Source: Bog-756 sp963718405
GTDB taxonomy: Bacteria; Actinomycetota; Acidimicrobiia; Acidimicrobiales; RAAP-2
Assembly: GCA_963718405.1 (NCBI GenBank)
Contig: CAVQYZ010000005.1
Coordinates: 976,039-1,040,038, forward strand
Reading direction: 5' to 3'
Length of the DNA: 64,000 nucleotides
Shown: positions 54,035 to 64,000 of the stretch, piece after piece
How the letters are laid out: each line of letters begins with the position of its first letter
How positions within the stretch are numbered: position 1 is the stretch's first letter
The notes under the pieces: model-generated
Seen by the model: only the letters and a program-made list of their open reading frames with translations
Told to the model about the DNA's origin: nothing
Database searches by the model: none
Translations under genes and position numbers: made by a program

Positions 54035-55838
54035 ATGAGCCAATCCGTCGGTGCCTATCTGCTGGAGCGATTGGGGTCCTGGGGAGTGGACCGGGTGTTC
54101 GCCTATCCCGGGGATGGGATCAACGGGATCCTGGGCGCTTGGGAGAAGGCCGACGACGCCCCGCAGTTCATCCAGGCGCGGCACGAGGAGATGGCCGCCT
54201 TCGAAGCGGTGGGGTACGCCAAATTCACCGGCCAGGTCGGGGTGTGCATGGCCACCTCGGGTCCGGGGGCCATCCACCTCCTCAACGGCCTCTACGACGC
54301 CAAGCTGGACCACGTACCGGTGCTGGCCATCGTCGGACAGACCGACCGGACTGCCCAGGGTGGCTCCTATCAGCAGGAGGTCGACCTCGCCAGCCTCTTC
54401 AAGGACGTGTGCCACCACTACGTCCAGACGGTGAACGCTCCGCAGCAGCTTCCGAATCTCGTCGACCGGGCCATCCGTACCGCGCTGGCCACCCACTCGC
54501 CGACCTGCATCATCCTGCCCTACGACGTCCAGGAGCTCGACTGGGAGCCACCCGGTCATCAGTTCAAGATGGTGCCCTCCAGCCTGGGGATCTCGTGGCC
54601 TCGGCTGGCGCCCGACGACGAGGGCATCCGGCGGGCCGCAGAGATCCTCAACGCCGGCAACAAAGTCGCCATCCTGGTCGGCCAAGGCGCCCGCGGGGCG
54701 CGCCGGGAGGTCACCGAGGTGGCTGACACACTCGGCGCCGGAGTGGCCAAGGCGCTCCTCGGGAAGGACGTCCTCTCTGACGACCTGCCCTGGGTGACCG
54801 GCTCCCTCGGCTTGCTCGGCACCCGCCCGAGCTACGAGTTGATGATGGAGTGCGACACCCTGCTGACCGTCGGCTCCAATTTCCCCTACACCCAGTTCCT
54901 GCCCCCGCTGGACCAGGCCCGGGCCATCCAGATCGACCACGACGGGTCCTTCATCGGTATGCGCTACCCGTACGAGGTGAACCTGGTGTCCGACGCCTCG
55001 AGTGCCCTACAGGCCCTCCTCCCGCTGCTGACCCGCAAGGACGACCGGTCGTGGCGCCAGACGGTGGAGGGGAACGTGTCGGGATGGTGGGAGACGATGC
55101 AGCGCCAGGCCATGACGGACAGCGAGAGGGACGGGGTGGTCAATCCGCAACGACTGTTCTGGGAACTCTCCGAACGCCTCCCGGCCAATGCGATCGTCTC
55201 TTCTGATTCCGGCTCGTCAGCCAACTGGTACGCCCGACACCTGAAGTTCACCACCACCGAGCAGCGCGGGTCGCTGTCCGGGACGCTGGCCACCATGGGG
55301 CCGGCGGTGCCCTACGCCATCGGGGCCAAGTTCGCCCACCCCGACCGTCCGGCCATCGCCTTCGAGGGCGACGGGGCCATGCAGATGAACGGGCTAGCCG
55401 AGCTGATCACCATCAAGCGGTACTGGCAGGAGTGGACCGATCCGCGTCTGATCGTGGCCGTGCTGCACAACAACGACCTCAACCAGGTGACCTGGGAGAT
55501 GCGGGCCCAGGTCGGGATACCCAAGTTCGCCGCCTCCCAGGACCTCCCGGACGTCTCCTACGCGGCGTTCGCCGCCAGCCTCGGCCTCGAGGCGATCGAG
55601 ATCCACCATGGGGACGAGGTCGGACCGGCGTGGGAGAAGGCCCTGGCCGCCGACCGTCCCACCGTGCTCGACGTGTATACCGATCCGGACGTCCCCCCAT
55701 CCCCCCCACGCCACCTTGGAGCAGATGCGCGACGCCGCCAAGGCGCTCATCGGAGGCGACGAGAACGCCTGGGGGGTCCTCAAGACCGGTGTCCGTCAGA
55801 AGGCGCAGGAGTTCCTCCCCGGAACCAAGGAGGGTTGA
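54035..55838 (+). CDS. Thiamine-pyrophosphate enzyme, pyruvate oxidase/quinone dehydrogenase type (one frameshift)
   Basis: This protein of about 600 residues has the three-domain POX/acetolactate-synthase fold. The catalytic Glu is in RHEEMAAFEAVGYAKFTG, and the TPP motif GDGAMQMNG is followed 26 residues on by HNNDLNQVTWEM. The family resembles PoxB-like enzymes that convert pyruvate to acetate and CO2; the substrate is not proved. At 55693-55698 a run of six C should be seven: adding one C gives DPDVPPIPPHATLEQ and the normal end LPGTKEG at 55838. ATG 54035 follows AAGGAG. The next gene starts four bases after the stop, so this begins an operon. Confidence 0.87.
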
Positions 55839-55842
55839 GGCG

Positions 55843-56304
55843 GTGCGGACACAGCGCCACGCCGAGCCGGACGACCTCGGGGGTCGCATGTTGGAGGACA
55901 TCCGGACCGGGCGCTTCGAGCGGAGCCTGGCCGGGCTGGCTGCCGCCGGAGCGGTGATCACAGCAGCGGAGATCTTCACCGAGCACGACGGGGCCAGTTT
56001 CGGCAACAAGATGATGTGGTGGCCGATCGTGATCATCCCGACCATGGCGCCGGCCGGGGTGGCGGCGGTGTTCTCTCGCCGGGCCGCCAAGACGGTCCTC
56101 CCGCTGGCCTCCGCCGCCGTCGTGGCCAATGGCATCCAGGGCACCTACCTGCACTGGCGGGGCATCCTGCAGAAGCCCGGGGGTCGCTCCAACCTTCGCT
56201 ACAACATCGAGATGGGTCCGCCCATGTTCGCACCCGCCTTGGCCTCCCTGGTCGGCGGGATGGGGATCCTGGCCGCCCTCCTCCGGCGGGAGGGGGAGCG
56301 GTGA
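55843..56304 (+). CDS. Small four-helix membrane protein of unknown function
   Basis: This protein of 153 residues starts VRTQRHAEPDDLGGRMLEDI and has four predicted membrane helices: LAGLAAAGAVITAAEIF, WWPIVIIPTMAPAGVAAVF, TVLPLASAAVVANGIQGTYL and FAPALASLVGGMGILAALL. GTG 55843 has AAGGAGGG eight bases upstream, at the very end of the TPP-enzyme gene. No heme, quinone or metal motif is visible. Its place between the TPP enzyme and the gluconate-dehydrogenase subunit-3-like gene suggests it anchors or serves the oxidoreductase. It is intact in frame. Confidence 0.75.
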   Translation: MRTQRHAEPDDLGGRMLEDIRTGRFERSLAGLAAAGAVITAAEIFTEHDGASFGNKMMWWPIVIIPTMAPAGVAAVFSRRAAKTVLPLASAAVVANGIQGTYLHWRGILQKPGGRSNLRYNIEMGPPMFAPALASLVGGMGILAALLRREGER

Positions 56305-57008
56305 GCCGACGCCATCCTGTCGAGCGGCCTGGCCAAGCGGAGCGGCCCGGTCACCCCGGGCAACCAGGGCCGGCGGGGGGACTTCGACGTACTCGCCCAG
56401 GTCAACCACTGGGATCTGGTTACCGCCGGGGTGGTGCTGGCCCGCCTGGATGTCGATCCTCACCTCTCGTTCTTCACCGAAGCTGAGGAGCCCACCATCC
56501 GAGCCTTGGCCGACCTGCTGGTGGCCCAGTATGACGAGCCCCGGGTACCGGTGGTGGAGATGGTGGACAAGCGACTGATGGCCGGCGAGACCGACGGCTG
56601 GCACTACGCCGACCTGCCCGAAGACGGCGAGGCGTGGCGAAAGAGCCTGGCCGCCCTCGACCACCAGGCCACGGCCGACCACGGGGTCCGCTTCGCACAG
56701 CTGTCCCTCGGGCGCCAAGCGGCCCTCGTCCAGGCCGTTCAGGACGCCGACCGGTGGCACGGCTTCACCGCCAAGCACCTGTGGAGCCTGTGGACCCGTT
56801 ACGTCTGCACCGCCTTCTACTCGCACCCGTGGGCGTGGAACGAGATGGGGTTCGGCGGCCCGGCCTATCCCCGGGGCTACAGAACCTCGGCCTCGACCGA
56901 CCGGAGGGGTGGGAACACCCAGGCCCTGATGCCGCTGAGCCGGCTCCCTGGGCGGAACGGCGGGAGCGAGCGTTGCGGGTCCAAGAGCAGCGCATCGGCA
57001 CGCTGTGA
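56301..57008 (+). pseudogene. Gluconate 2-dehydrogenase subunit 3-like protein, frameshifted
   Basis: The main frame (56305-56880) encodes GDFDVLAQVNHWDLVTAGVV, LSFFTEAEEPTIRALADLLVAQYDEPRVP and FTAKHLWSLWTRYVCTAFYSHPWAWNEMGFGGPAYPRGY, the pattern of the small subunit of flavin sugar dehydrogenases. The end QNLGLDRPEGWEHPGP to GTL lies in another frame; adding one C at about 56878 joins them. The start is unclear: no ATG/GTG precedes GDFDVLAQ in frame, but GTG 56301 overlapping the previous stop would work with one more indel. In known complexes this subunit supports the GMC subunit, encoded just downstream. Confidence 0.75.
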
Positions 57009-57064
57009 CCCCCGGCCGGCAGAGGACGAGGCGGCCACATCGGGGGCCCGGAACGACCTCACCG

Positions 57065-58720
<1,656 letters not shown>

Positions 58721-58732
58721 GGCGGAGTGCCC

Positions 58733-59846
58733 ATGATCACGCCCGAGACCGCGGTCACCGCGGTCGACGCCGAAGCCTATCGAGATCCCGACCGACCGGC
58801 CAGAAGGCGACGGCACCCTCGCCTGGGACTCGACCGTGATGGTCGTCGCCAAGGTTCGGGGCGGCGGACGGGAGGGGATCGGGTGGACATACGCCGGCCG
58901 GGCGGCGAAGACGGTGATCGAAGAGAAACTTGCTCCGCGTGGTGATCGGGGGCGACGTCCTGTCGGTGCCGGCGCAGCATGAGGCGATGGTCCGGACGTG
59001 CCGCAACTTAGGCCGTCCGGGCCTGGCTGCGTGCGCCATCTCGGCGGTCGATGTCGCCCTCTGGGACCTCAAAGCCCGTCACCTCGAGGTATCCCCTCTC
59101 CGACCTATTCGGACACGCCCGGTCCGACGTACCAATCTACGGCAGCGGCGGTTTCACCACCTACGACGATCCCACCACTGCCGCGCAGCTCGAGGGATGG
59201 ATCACCGCCGGCATCCCGAGGGTCAAGATCAAGATTGGGGAGGATTGGGGAGGCAATCCCGATCGCGACCTCGCTCGGGTTGCATCTCGCCCGGCGGGTG
59301 GTGGGTGACCCGGTCGACCTGTACGTCGACGCCAACGGCGGATACAGCCGAAAACAAGCTATCCGCCTCGGCCGCCATCTGACCGAGGACTACCGGGTCA
59401 GCTGGTTCGAGGAGCCGGTCTCGTCCGACGATCTCGACGGGCTGCGGGAGGTCCGGGACCACTGCGACGCCGATGTCGCCGCCGGTGAGTATGGCTATAC
59501 CGCCGAGTACTTCACGCCCATGATCGCCACCGGTGCCGTCGACTGCCTCCAGGCCGACGTCACCCGGTGCGGCGGCTACACGGCCTGGACCGCGGTCGCC
59601 AACCTGGCTGCCGCCAACGGGATCCAGATCTCCGGACACTGCGCTCCCAACCTCCACGCCCACGTCGGGGTGAGCGTCACCAACCTGCGCCACCTCGAGT
59701 ACTTCCACGATCACACTCGCATCGAAGACATGCTCTTCGACGGCACCTTGTCCCCAACCGGCGGTGCGTTGATCCCTGCTAAGGACCGGCCGGGCCACGG
59801 CATGACCCTCCGTTCCAACGCCGCCGACTGCTACCGCGTTGCCTGA
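58733..59846 (+). pseudogene. Enolase-superfamily (mandelate racemase-like) dehydratase, about four frameshifts
   Basis: Frames can be joined into one protein of about 370 residues: MITPETAVTAVDAEAYR, then IPTDRPEGDGTLAWDS and GREGIGWTYAGRAAKTVIEE, then ACAISAVDVALWDLKARHLE, then DVPIYGSGGFTTYDDPTTA and IPRVKIKIGEDWGG, then VDLYVDANGGYSRKQAIRLG to the end. Catalytic Lys (KIKIG), metal ligands Asp (DANGG), Glu (FEEPV) and Glu (GEYGY), and His (SGHCAPNLH) are all present. Members dehydrate sugar acids or racemise substrates. One extra G at 58784 explains the first break. It follows the GMC gene by 12 bases. Confidence 0.82.
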
Positions 59847-60594
59847 GCCCGTCGTGTCCTTTGACCGTAACGAAGACCGATCGGCGCCATGGTCGGTACA
59901 CGATCCGTCCGCTGTGCCTTCGTCCGCCCCACTGGTCGACCGGCTGGCCCGGGTCGTGCTGCGCCCCGTCGGCAGCCCGCTCCCCCTCGGCTTCACCGCT
60001 TTGGGGGGAGCCTCGGTCATCCTGAGCGGTCTGCAGCTGCAGTGGCTACCTACGTCAGAGGCGCACCAAGTGGGCATGGTCATTTTGGTCTTTGCCGTGC
60101 CGTTGCAGCTCTTGGCCTCGGTGTTCGGGTTCCTCGCCCGCGATTCAGTCGGGGGCACCGGGATGGGGGTACTGGCGGGCGCCTGGTTGGTCACCGGCAC
60201 CATGACGTTTACCTCGCCTCCCGGCTCGACCAGTCGGACCCTCGGCCTACTGCTGTCCTTCGTGGCCGCCGCCCTCATGGTTCCGACATCCGCAGCCTCG
60301 CTCGGGAAAGTGGCCGCTGCCCTCGTCATGTTCGGTGCCGGTGCCCGATTCGCCCTCACCGCCATCTACGAGTTCAGCGGCAGCACGAGCTGGGAACACA
60401 TCTCCGGCTGGTGGGGGCTCGGTCTGTGCCTGGTCGCCCTGTACGCCGCTATGGCCTTCGAGGTCGAAGACACCCGCCGGCGCACGATCCTGCCGGTGGG
60501 CCGTCGAGGAGCGGGACGACGAGCTCTGACTGGGGGTGTCGGCGATGACCTCACCTACGTGCAACACGAGGCCGGCGTCAGGGAACAACTATGA
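59839..60594 (+). CDS. Six-helix membrane protein resembling the GPR1/FUN34/YaaH acetate-channel family
   Basis: This protein of 251 residues has six predicted membrane helices. The segment SPLPLGFTALGGASVILSGLQL resembles the NPAPLGL signature of the YaaH/SatP succinate-acetate channel family, and later helices are of the right size and spacing. The start (TTG 59839) overlaps the upstream stop; GTG 59854 is an alternative. If it is an acetate channel, it would match the acetate-forming TPP enzyme of the same island. The match to the signature is partial, so the family call is tentative. Confidence 0.65.
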   Translation: MPEPVVSFDRNEDRSAPWSVHDPSAVPSSAPLVDRLARVVLRPVGSPLPLGFTALGGASVILSGLQLQWLPTSEAHQVGMVILVFAVPLQLLASVFGFLARDSVGGTGMGVLAGAWLVTGTMTFTSPPGSTSRTLGLLLSFVAAALMVPTSAASLGKVAAALVMFGAGARFALTAIYEFSGSTSWEHISGWWGLGLCLVALYAAMAFEVEDTRRRTILPVGRRGAGRRALTGGVGDDLTYVQHEAGVREQL

Positions 60595-62369
60595 GCCCCG
60601 GTGCACGACGGACGTCACCCGAGCCGTTCCCCCCACAGGTCCTCGGCTCCTACGCCTTCGTTGCCGACGGGGAGCGAGGCTGTCTTATCGGTCCTCGAGG
60701 GGACGTGGCCTGGATGTGTGCGCCATCGTGGGACTCCGACGCGGTGTTCGCCTCGCTCATCGGCGGTCCCGGCGTCTACGCCGTCACCCCCGGAGCTTCC
60801 TTCACCTGGGGCGGCTACTACGAGGCGGAAAGCCTCATCTGGCGCAGCCGGTGGGTCACCCATGCCGGGGCCATCGAGTGCCGTGAGGCTCTGGCCTTTC
60901 CGGGCGATCCAGACCGGGTGGTGCTGCTTCGACGGTTAATATCCCCGGAGACACCCCAGGACGTCGACCTGGTTCTTGCCCCCAGGGCGAGTTTCGGACG
61001 AGATCACTTCCGCGACGTACACCGCCACGGCCGGACGTGGACGGCCACTACTGGGAACGCGTGGATGCGGTGGCAGGGCCCCGAAGGTGTCCACCTCAGC
61101 ACTGACGGTGCCGACCCTGAGTGGCGGGCGCGCATGCGAGTGATGCCCGGTGAGCCGATCGACCTGGTTCTTGAACTGGCAACCCGACCCTTCGACGACG
61201 AGCCGGTTGAGCCCGAGACCGCTTGGGATGCCACCGCAGAAGCCTGGGTACGCGAGCGTCTCAACCTAGACGACCCCCTCGACCCCAAGGGCGCTTCGCT
61301 CGCCCACACGGTGATGCGTGGCCTGACCAGTGCCGGCGGGGGAATGGTGGCTGCATCCACCACCTCGTTGCCCGAACGGGCTGAGCAGGGACGGAACTAC
61401 GACTACCGCTACGTGTGGATCCGCGACCAGGCCTACGCCGGACAGGCCGCGGCTGCTGCCGGGGGCCTGTCCCTGCTCGATGGGGCCGTCAGGTTCATCA
61501 CGGCCCGTCTCCTCGAGGATGGACCCCACCTGGCCCCCGCCTACCGGATCGACGGCACGGCGATCCCGGATCAGCGAAGCCTCGACCTGCCCGGCTACCC
61601 GGGTGGCTACGACTTGGTGGGGAACCATGTCAACGCTCAGTTCCAGCTCGATGCCTTCGGTGAATCACTCTTACTCCTGGCGGCAGCCGCCAGCCACGAC
61701 CGGGTCGGTCCGGACAGCTTCCGCGCCGCCCAAGTTGCGGCTGCAGCCATTGATGCCCGATGGCAGGAACCGGACGCCGGAATATGGGAGATCGACAATC
61801 GTCTCTGGACCCATAGCCGGCTCATCTGCGCCGCCGGGCTTCGCCAGGCTGCCCGGGCCGTAGGCGGTCATGGCACTCCGGATGCTGCACAGTGGAGTGC
61901 CCTGGCCGATCGGATCGTGGCCGCTACTGCCAACGCGTCCACCCACCCCGACGGCTACTGGCAACGGTCGCCCGATGACCCCACCATCGATGCTGCTCTC
62001 CTGTTTCCGGCGCTCCGAGGAGCGATCCCCGCTGACGACCCGCGAAGCTCGGCCACCCTCCATGCCGTGCTCGACCAGCTGACCCAGGATGGATACGCCT
62101 ATCGGTTTCGACATGGCAACCTTCCGCTGGCGCATGCCGAAGGATCGTTTACCCTCTGTGGGTTCGCCACCGCCCTCGCCCTCCACCAACAGGGCGAGGT
62201 TCTCGAGGCGGCCCGGTGGTTCGAACGGACCGCTCGCTGCACGGGCTCCACTGGCATTCACGCCGAAGAATGGGATGTCGATGAGCATCAAATGCGTGGA
62301 AATCTGCCTCAAGCGTTTGTGCACGCCCTCCATCTCGAAGCAGCCGTCCGCCTTGCGGGCCCACCGTGA
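60591..62369 (+). CDS. GH15 glycoside hydrolase (glucoamylase/trehalase-like)
   Basis: This protein of 592 residues has the two-domain bacterial GH15 layout: an N-terminal beta-sandwich beginning LGSYAFVADGERGCLIGPRGDVAWMCAPSWDSD and an (alpha/alpha)6 barrel with GRNYDYRYVWIRDQAYAGQA, the NAQFQLDAFGE segment and the C-terminal HAEEWDVDEHQMRGNLPQAF, where one of the two catalytic Glu lies. No signal peptide is seen, so it is cytoplasmic. GH15 enzymes release glucose from maltooligosaccharides, and some actinobacterial members from trehalose; the sequence does not decide. ATG overlaps the upstream stop (ATGA). The gene is intact. Confidence 0.9.
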   Translation: MSPGARRTSPEPFPPQVLGSYAFVADGERGCLIGPRGDVAWMCAPSWDSDAVFASLIGGPGVYAVTPGASFTWGGYYEAESLIWRSRWVTHAGAIECREALAFPGDPDRVVLLRRLISPETPQDVDLVLAPRASFGRDHFRDVHRHGRTWTATTGNAWMRWQGPEGVHLSTDGADPEWRARMRVMPGEPIDLVLELATRPFDDEPVEPETAWDATAEAWVRERLNLDDPLDPKGASLAHTVMRGLTSAGGGMVAASTTSLPERAEQGRNYDYRYVWIRDQAYAGQAAAAAGGLSLLDGAVRFITARLLEDGPHLAPAYRIDGTAIPDQRSLDLPGYPGGYDLVGNHVNAQFQLDAFGESLLLLAAAASHDRVGPDSFRAAQVAAAAIDARWQEPDAGIWEIDNRLWTHSRLICAAGLRQAARAVGGHGTPDAAQWSALADRIVAATANASTHPDGYWQRSPDDPTIDAALLFPALRGAIPADDPRSSATLHAVLDQLTQDGYAYRFRHGNLPLAHAEGSFTLCGFATALALHQQGEVLEAARWFERTARCTGSTGIHAEEWDVDEHQMRGNLPQAFVHALHLEAAVRLAGPP

Positions 62370-62454
62370 ACCCTGGCGTATGAAGAACGAATTGGCCCGT
62401 GGGACTCGGACGAGTCGCCAGCCACCGCTGGAACTCCACGCGACTATGCCATGC

Positions 62455-62479
62455 GTTTACGGCGACGGGGGCCGGGTAT
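62455..62479 (+). promoter_or_regulatory. SigB/SigF-type promoter GTTT-N15-GGGTAT before hemerythrin
   Basis: GTTT at 62455-62458 and GGGTAT at 62474-62479 are separated by 15 bases, matching the actinobacterial general-stress promoter consensus exactly. It lies 40 bases upstream of the hemerythrin ATG and in the right direction. It indicates control by a stress sigma factor of the SigB/SigF group. Confidence 0.7.
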
Positions 62480-62518
62480 GCCACTCCGGTCCGCCACGAC
62501 GAGTAACTGGGAGGAACG

Positions 62519-63112
62519 ATGTCGGAAGCCGCGAGCAACATGCCAGACATCATGGAGTCGATCCGCCGAGACCACGCTGAGGCGCGGATCCTACTGGATC
62601 GCTATGACATAGTGGGAGGGCGGGAGGACTGGTTCTGCCATGTGAGGGAGAGTCTCGTTCGTCATGAGGTCGCGGAGGAGCTCGCGGTCTATCCTGCCAT
62701 CCGACACTCGGGGGATCCCCTGAAGGAAGTCGTCGATGCCCGTCTGGGAGAGCAGCGTCAAGCCGAGAAGCTGCTGGCCGCCATGGAGAAGATGGACGTG
62801 GGTTGTCATGAGTTCGACGAAGCATTCACCGAGCTCAAGGCCGCCGTGCTGGACCACGCTGCGAGCGAGGAGTCGACAATACTTCCCGCCATCGAGGCGC
62901 AGAAGAGCGTCGAGCAGCGGCGGATGATGGGTGAGCGCTATGAGCGGGCGAAGGCCGCCGCCCCGACGCATCCTCACCCACATGCCCCCAACACTCCACC
63001 GGGTAATCTCGTGCTCGGACCGGTGGCGGCTCTGGCGGATAGGATCCGTGACGCGGCACGCAATGACGACGACCAGAGCGACATGGTCGACGAAGCTCAG
63101 GTCGGCGGCTGA
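62519..63112 (+). CDS. Hemerythrin HHE-domain protein
   Basis: This protein of 197 residues has a hemerythrin four-helix bundle with ligands in MESIRRDHAEARILLDRY, LVRHEVAEELAVYPAIR (His, Glu) and VLDHAASEESTILPAIE (His, Glu). Such proteins bind a di-iron centre and sense or detoxify O2, NO or peroxides. The C-terminal 60 residues are a His/Pro-rich tail followed by a helix. ATG 62519 has GGGAGG upstream and a SigB-type promoter before that. It is the last clear gene of the island. Confidence 0.92.
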   Translation: MSEAASNMPDIMESIRRDHAEARILLDRYDIVGGREDWFCHVRESLVRHEVAEELAVYPAIRHSGDPLKEVVDARLGEQRQAEKLLAAMEKMDVGCHEFDEAFTELKAAVLDHAASEESTILPAIEAQKSVEQRRMMGERYERAKAAAPTHPHPHAPNTPPGNLVLGPVAALADRIRDAARNDDDQSDMVDEAQVGG

Positions 63113-63487
63113 TCGAGGCGGCGCCACCCGACACTCAGGTCACCTGCTGACGGCCCAGGTCACCTCCCGCCTGGCCCTGTCACCGTGTTGAGATGCGATT
63201 GCTGTAGACGTGGCCGGGCCCTATGCCGTGGGCGCGTCGGGACAAGCGACTTGGTAGTCGCCAAATTAATGCAAATGGACATCGCTAGAGAGTCGTTCAA
63301 CTATGAAATACAAGTTCGACTCTGCCGTGAGAACCTCCGTGAGAACCAAACGGCCGTAAAAGGTGGAAAGTGGCGGAGTGCGGTGGTCAGTAACGGTCAC
63401 TCCGAAATCCACCAAAGCCCAGCTAAAGAGCGATAAACGTGTATAGTGGTCACTGCCGGTATATAATAAATATAGGGCCCTTTAGAT
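63113..63487. other. Gene-free right end of the island
   Basis: These 375 bases contain only short open frames without motifs. The last part (63440-63480) is markedly AT-rich and includes TATAGGG at 63471-63477, the same heptamer as in the half-sites next to the integrase. This suits an attachment-arm region. Confidence 0.4.
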
Positions 63488-63533
63488 CTACGGATCAGAA
63501 GGTTGCAGGTTCGAATCCTGCCGAGCGCACCAA
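63488..63533 (+). repeat. attR: Attachment repeat, right end of island
   Basis: A partial tRNA-Arg copy (anticodon loop to CCA) without the 5' half, so it cannot be a functional tRNA. It matches 48183-48228 in 45 of 46 positions. Bases to the right should be the original chromosome that flanked tRNA-Arg before integration. Confidence 0.9.
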
Positions 63534-63848
63534 AAGTCCTGGTCAGAGCATTGTGATGGTAGTTGCGGCAGCAACGTGGCCAACAACCCCGATGGCGCTC
63601 ACACGAAAGTCCTGGTTTCGGGCCATCAAATGAAGCCAACGAAAAGCCAACAATCGACTGTGATGCCGCTGGATCACGTAGGACTCGCTGAGCCTTAATG
63701 GGACAGCATCGTTCTGATTCACGATGACGAAACCCCGGTTCAGGCTTTGTGGTCAAGCGACAAGGTCCAGCGACACGCCGTACATCACCCGCGGGAATAT
63801 CGAGGCGGTGCGCTGGGGTACCTGCGTCTCCGGCGGCCACGGCCACCC

Positions 63849-64000
63849 TCACCCGGTCGATTCCACTTTCGACCAGATCCTCGGTCCTTGGCGATCGGTT
63901 CCCTGGGGTGCCGAGTGCGCGACTGGATTGTGACCGACCAGTCCGACGACGGCGAAGACAATGGTGACTACGGCCAGGAAGATCCAGCCTGTTGTGTAGC
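63849..64000 (-). CDS. C-terminal end of a possible membrane protein (partial)
   Basis: On the minus strand an open frame enters from the right edge and ends at 63849. It encodes about 50 residues, YTTGWIFLAVVTIVFAVVGL followed by VGHNPVAHSAPQGTDRQGP and a basic tail. This looks like the last membrane helix and tail of a membrane protein, but the piece is short. It would belong to the host chromosome beyond the island. The 63534-63848 gap before it shows no gene. Confidence 0.35.
   Translation of the reverse strand, partial: YTTGWIFLAVVTIVFAVVGLVGHNPVAHSAPQGTDRQGPRIWSKVESTG

Noticed and set aside
63185..63436. 83-codon plus-strand frame near the right end of the island
   Set aside because: No motif, no ribosome site and unusual composition; probably chance.
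63397..63852. Minus-strand open frame containing GRIRTCNLLIRRSKGP
   Set aside because: It reads through the partial tRNA copy at the right attachment site and shows no other protein features.

Overview
The window reads as a high-GC actinobacterial chromosome, most likely from the class Acidimicrobiia. The reasons are: the origin order dnaA-dnaN-recF-DUF721-gyrB-gyrA followed by tRNA-Ile; several F420-type luciferase-like oxidoreductases; a polyphosphate glucokinase; many leaderless-looking start sites; and a surface protein ending in YWLVASDGG repeats. The class assignment is an inference from gene content, not a phylogeny.

Layout. 1-8.6 kb: replication origin region, with truncated dnaA, a dnaA-dnaN gap that looks like oriC, dnaN, recF, a DciA-like gene, gyrB, gyrA and tRNA-Ile(GAT). 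9.1-13.5 kb: a large secreted repeat protein with one frameshift. 13.6-33.4 kb: housekeeping and accessory genes (YciI-like protein, two bacterial PH-domain proteins, nitroreductase, SRPBCC protein, a frameshifted PAS-GGDEF-EAL protein, LLM oxidoreductase, HAD hydrolase, nitronate monooxygenase, a carbonic-anhydrase-like protein, CtaG-like protein, RodZ-like protein, pirin, Baeyer-Villiger-type monooxygenase, a DHA2 exporter fused to a MarR-like domain, TetR). 33.4-36.1 kb: an MFS protein fused to a cyclic-nucleotide-binding domain, and a secreted LppX-like protein. 36.2-48.0 kb: a catabolic neighbourhood (class II aldolase, amidohydrolase, P450, LLM enzyme, amidase, polyphosphate glucokinase next to a polyphosphate-binding CHAD protein, quinone oxidoreductase, thiolase-like protein with DUF35 partner, class III CoA-transferase).

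The most interesting part is 48.18-63.53 kb. A complete tRNA-Arg(ACG) is followed by a tyrosine integrase, and a 46-base direct repeat (45 of 46 identical) of the 3' part of that tRNA occurs 15.3 kb downstream. This defines an integrated genomic island. Its cargo is a STAS anti-sigma-antagonist-like protein, a patatin-like lipase, a MarR regulator with what look like shared operators, an SDR enzyme, a thiamine-pyrophosphate enzyme of the pyruvate-oxidase type, a small 4-TM protein, a gluconate-2-dehydrogenase subunit-3-like protein, a GMC flavin oxidoreductase, an enolase-superfamily sugar-acid dehydratase, a YaaH-like membrane protein, a GH15 glucosidase, and a hemerythrin preceded by an excellent SigB/SigF-type promoter. 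I infer a mobile stress-linked module for oxidising sugars, possibly through to acetate.

Between about 52.0 and 59.4 kb, nearly every island gene is broken by single-base frameshifts while the recognisable catalytic motifs stay intact. Outside the island there are only three firm cases (surface protein, PAS-GGDEF-EAL, polyphosphate glucokinase). This points to poor consensus over the island or to very recent decay, and it should be resolved before the island genes are interpreted further.
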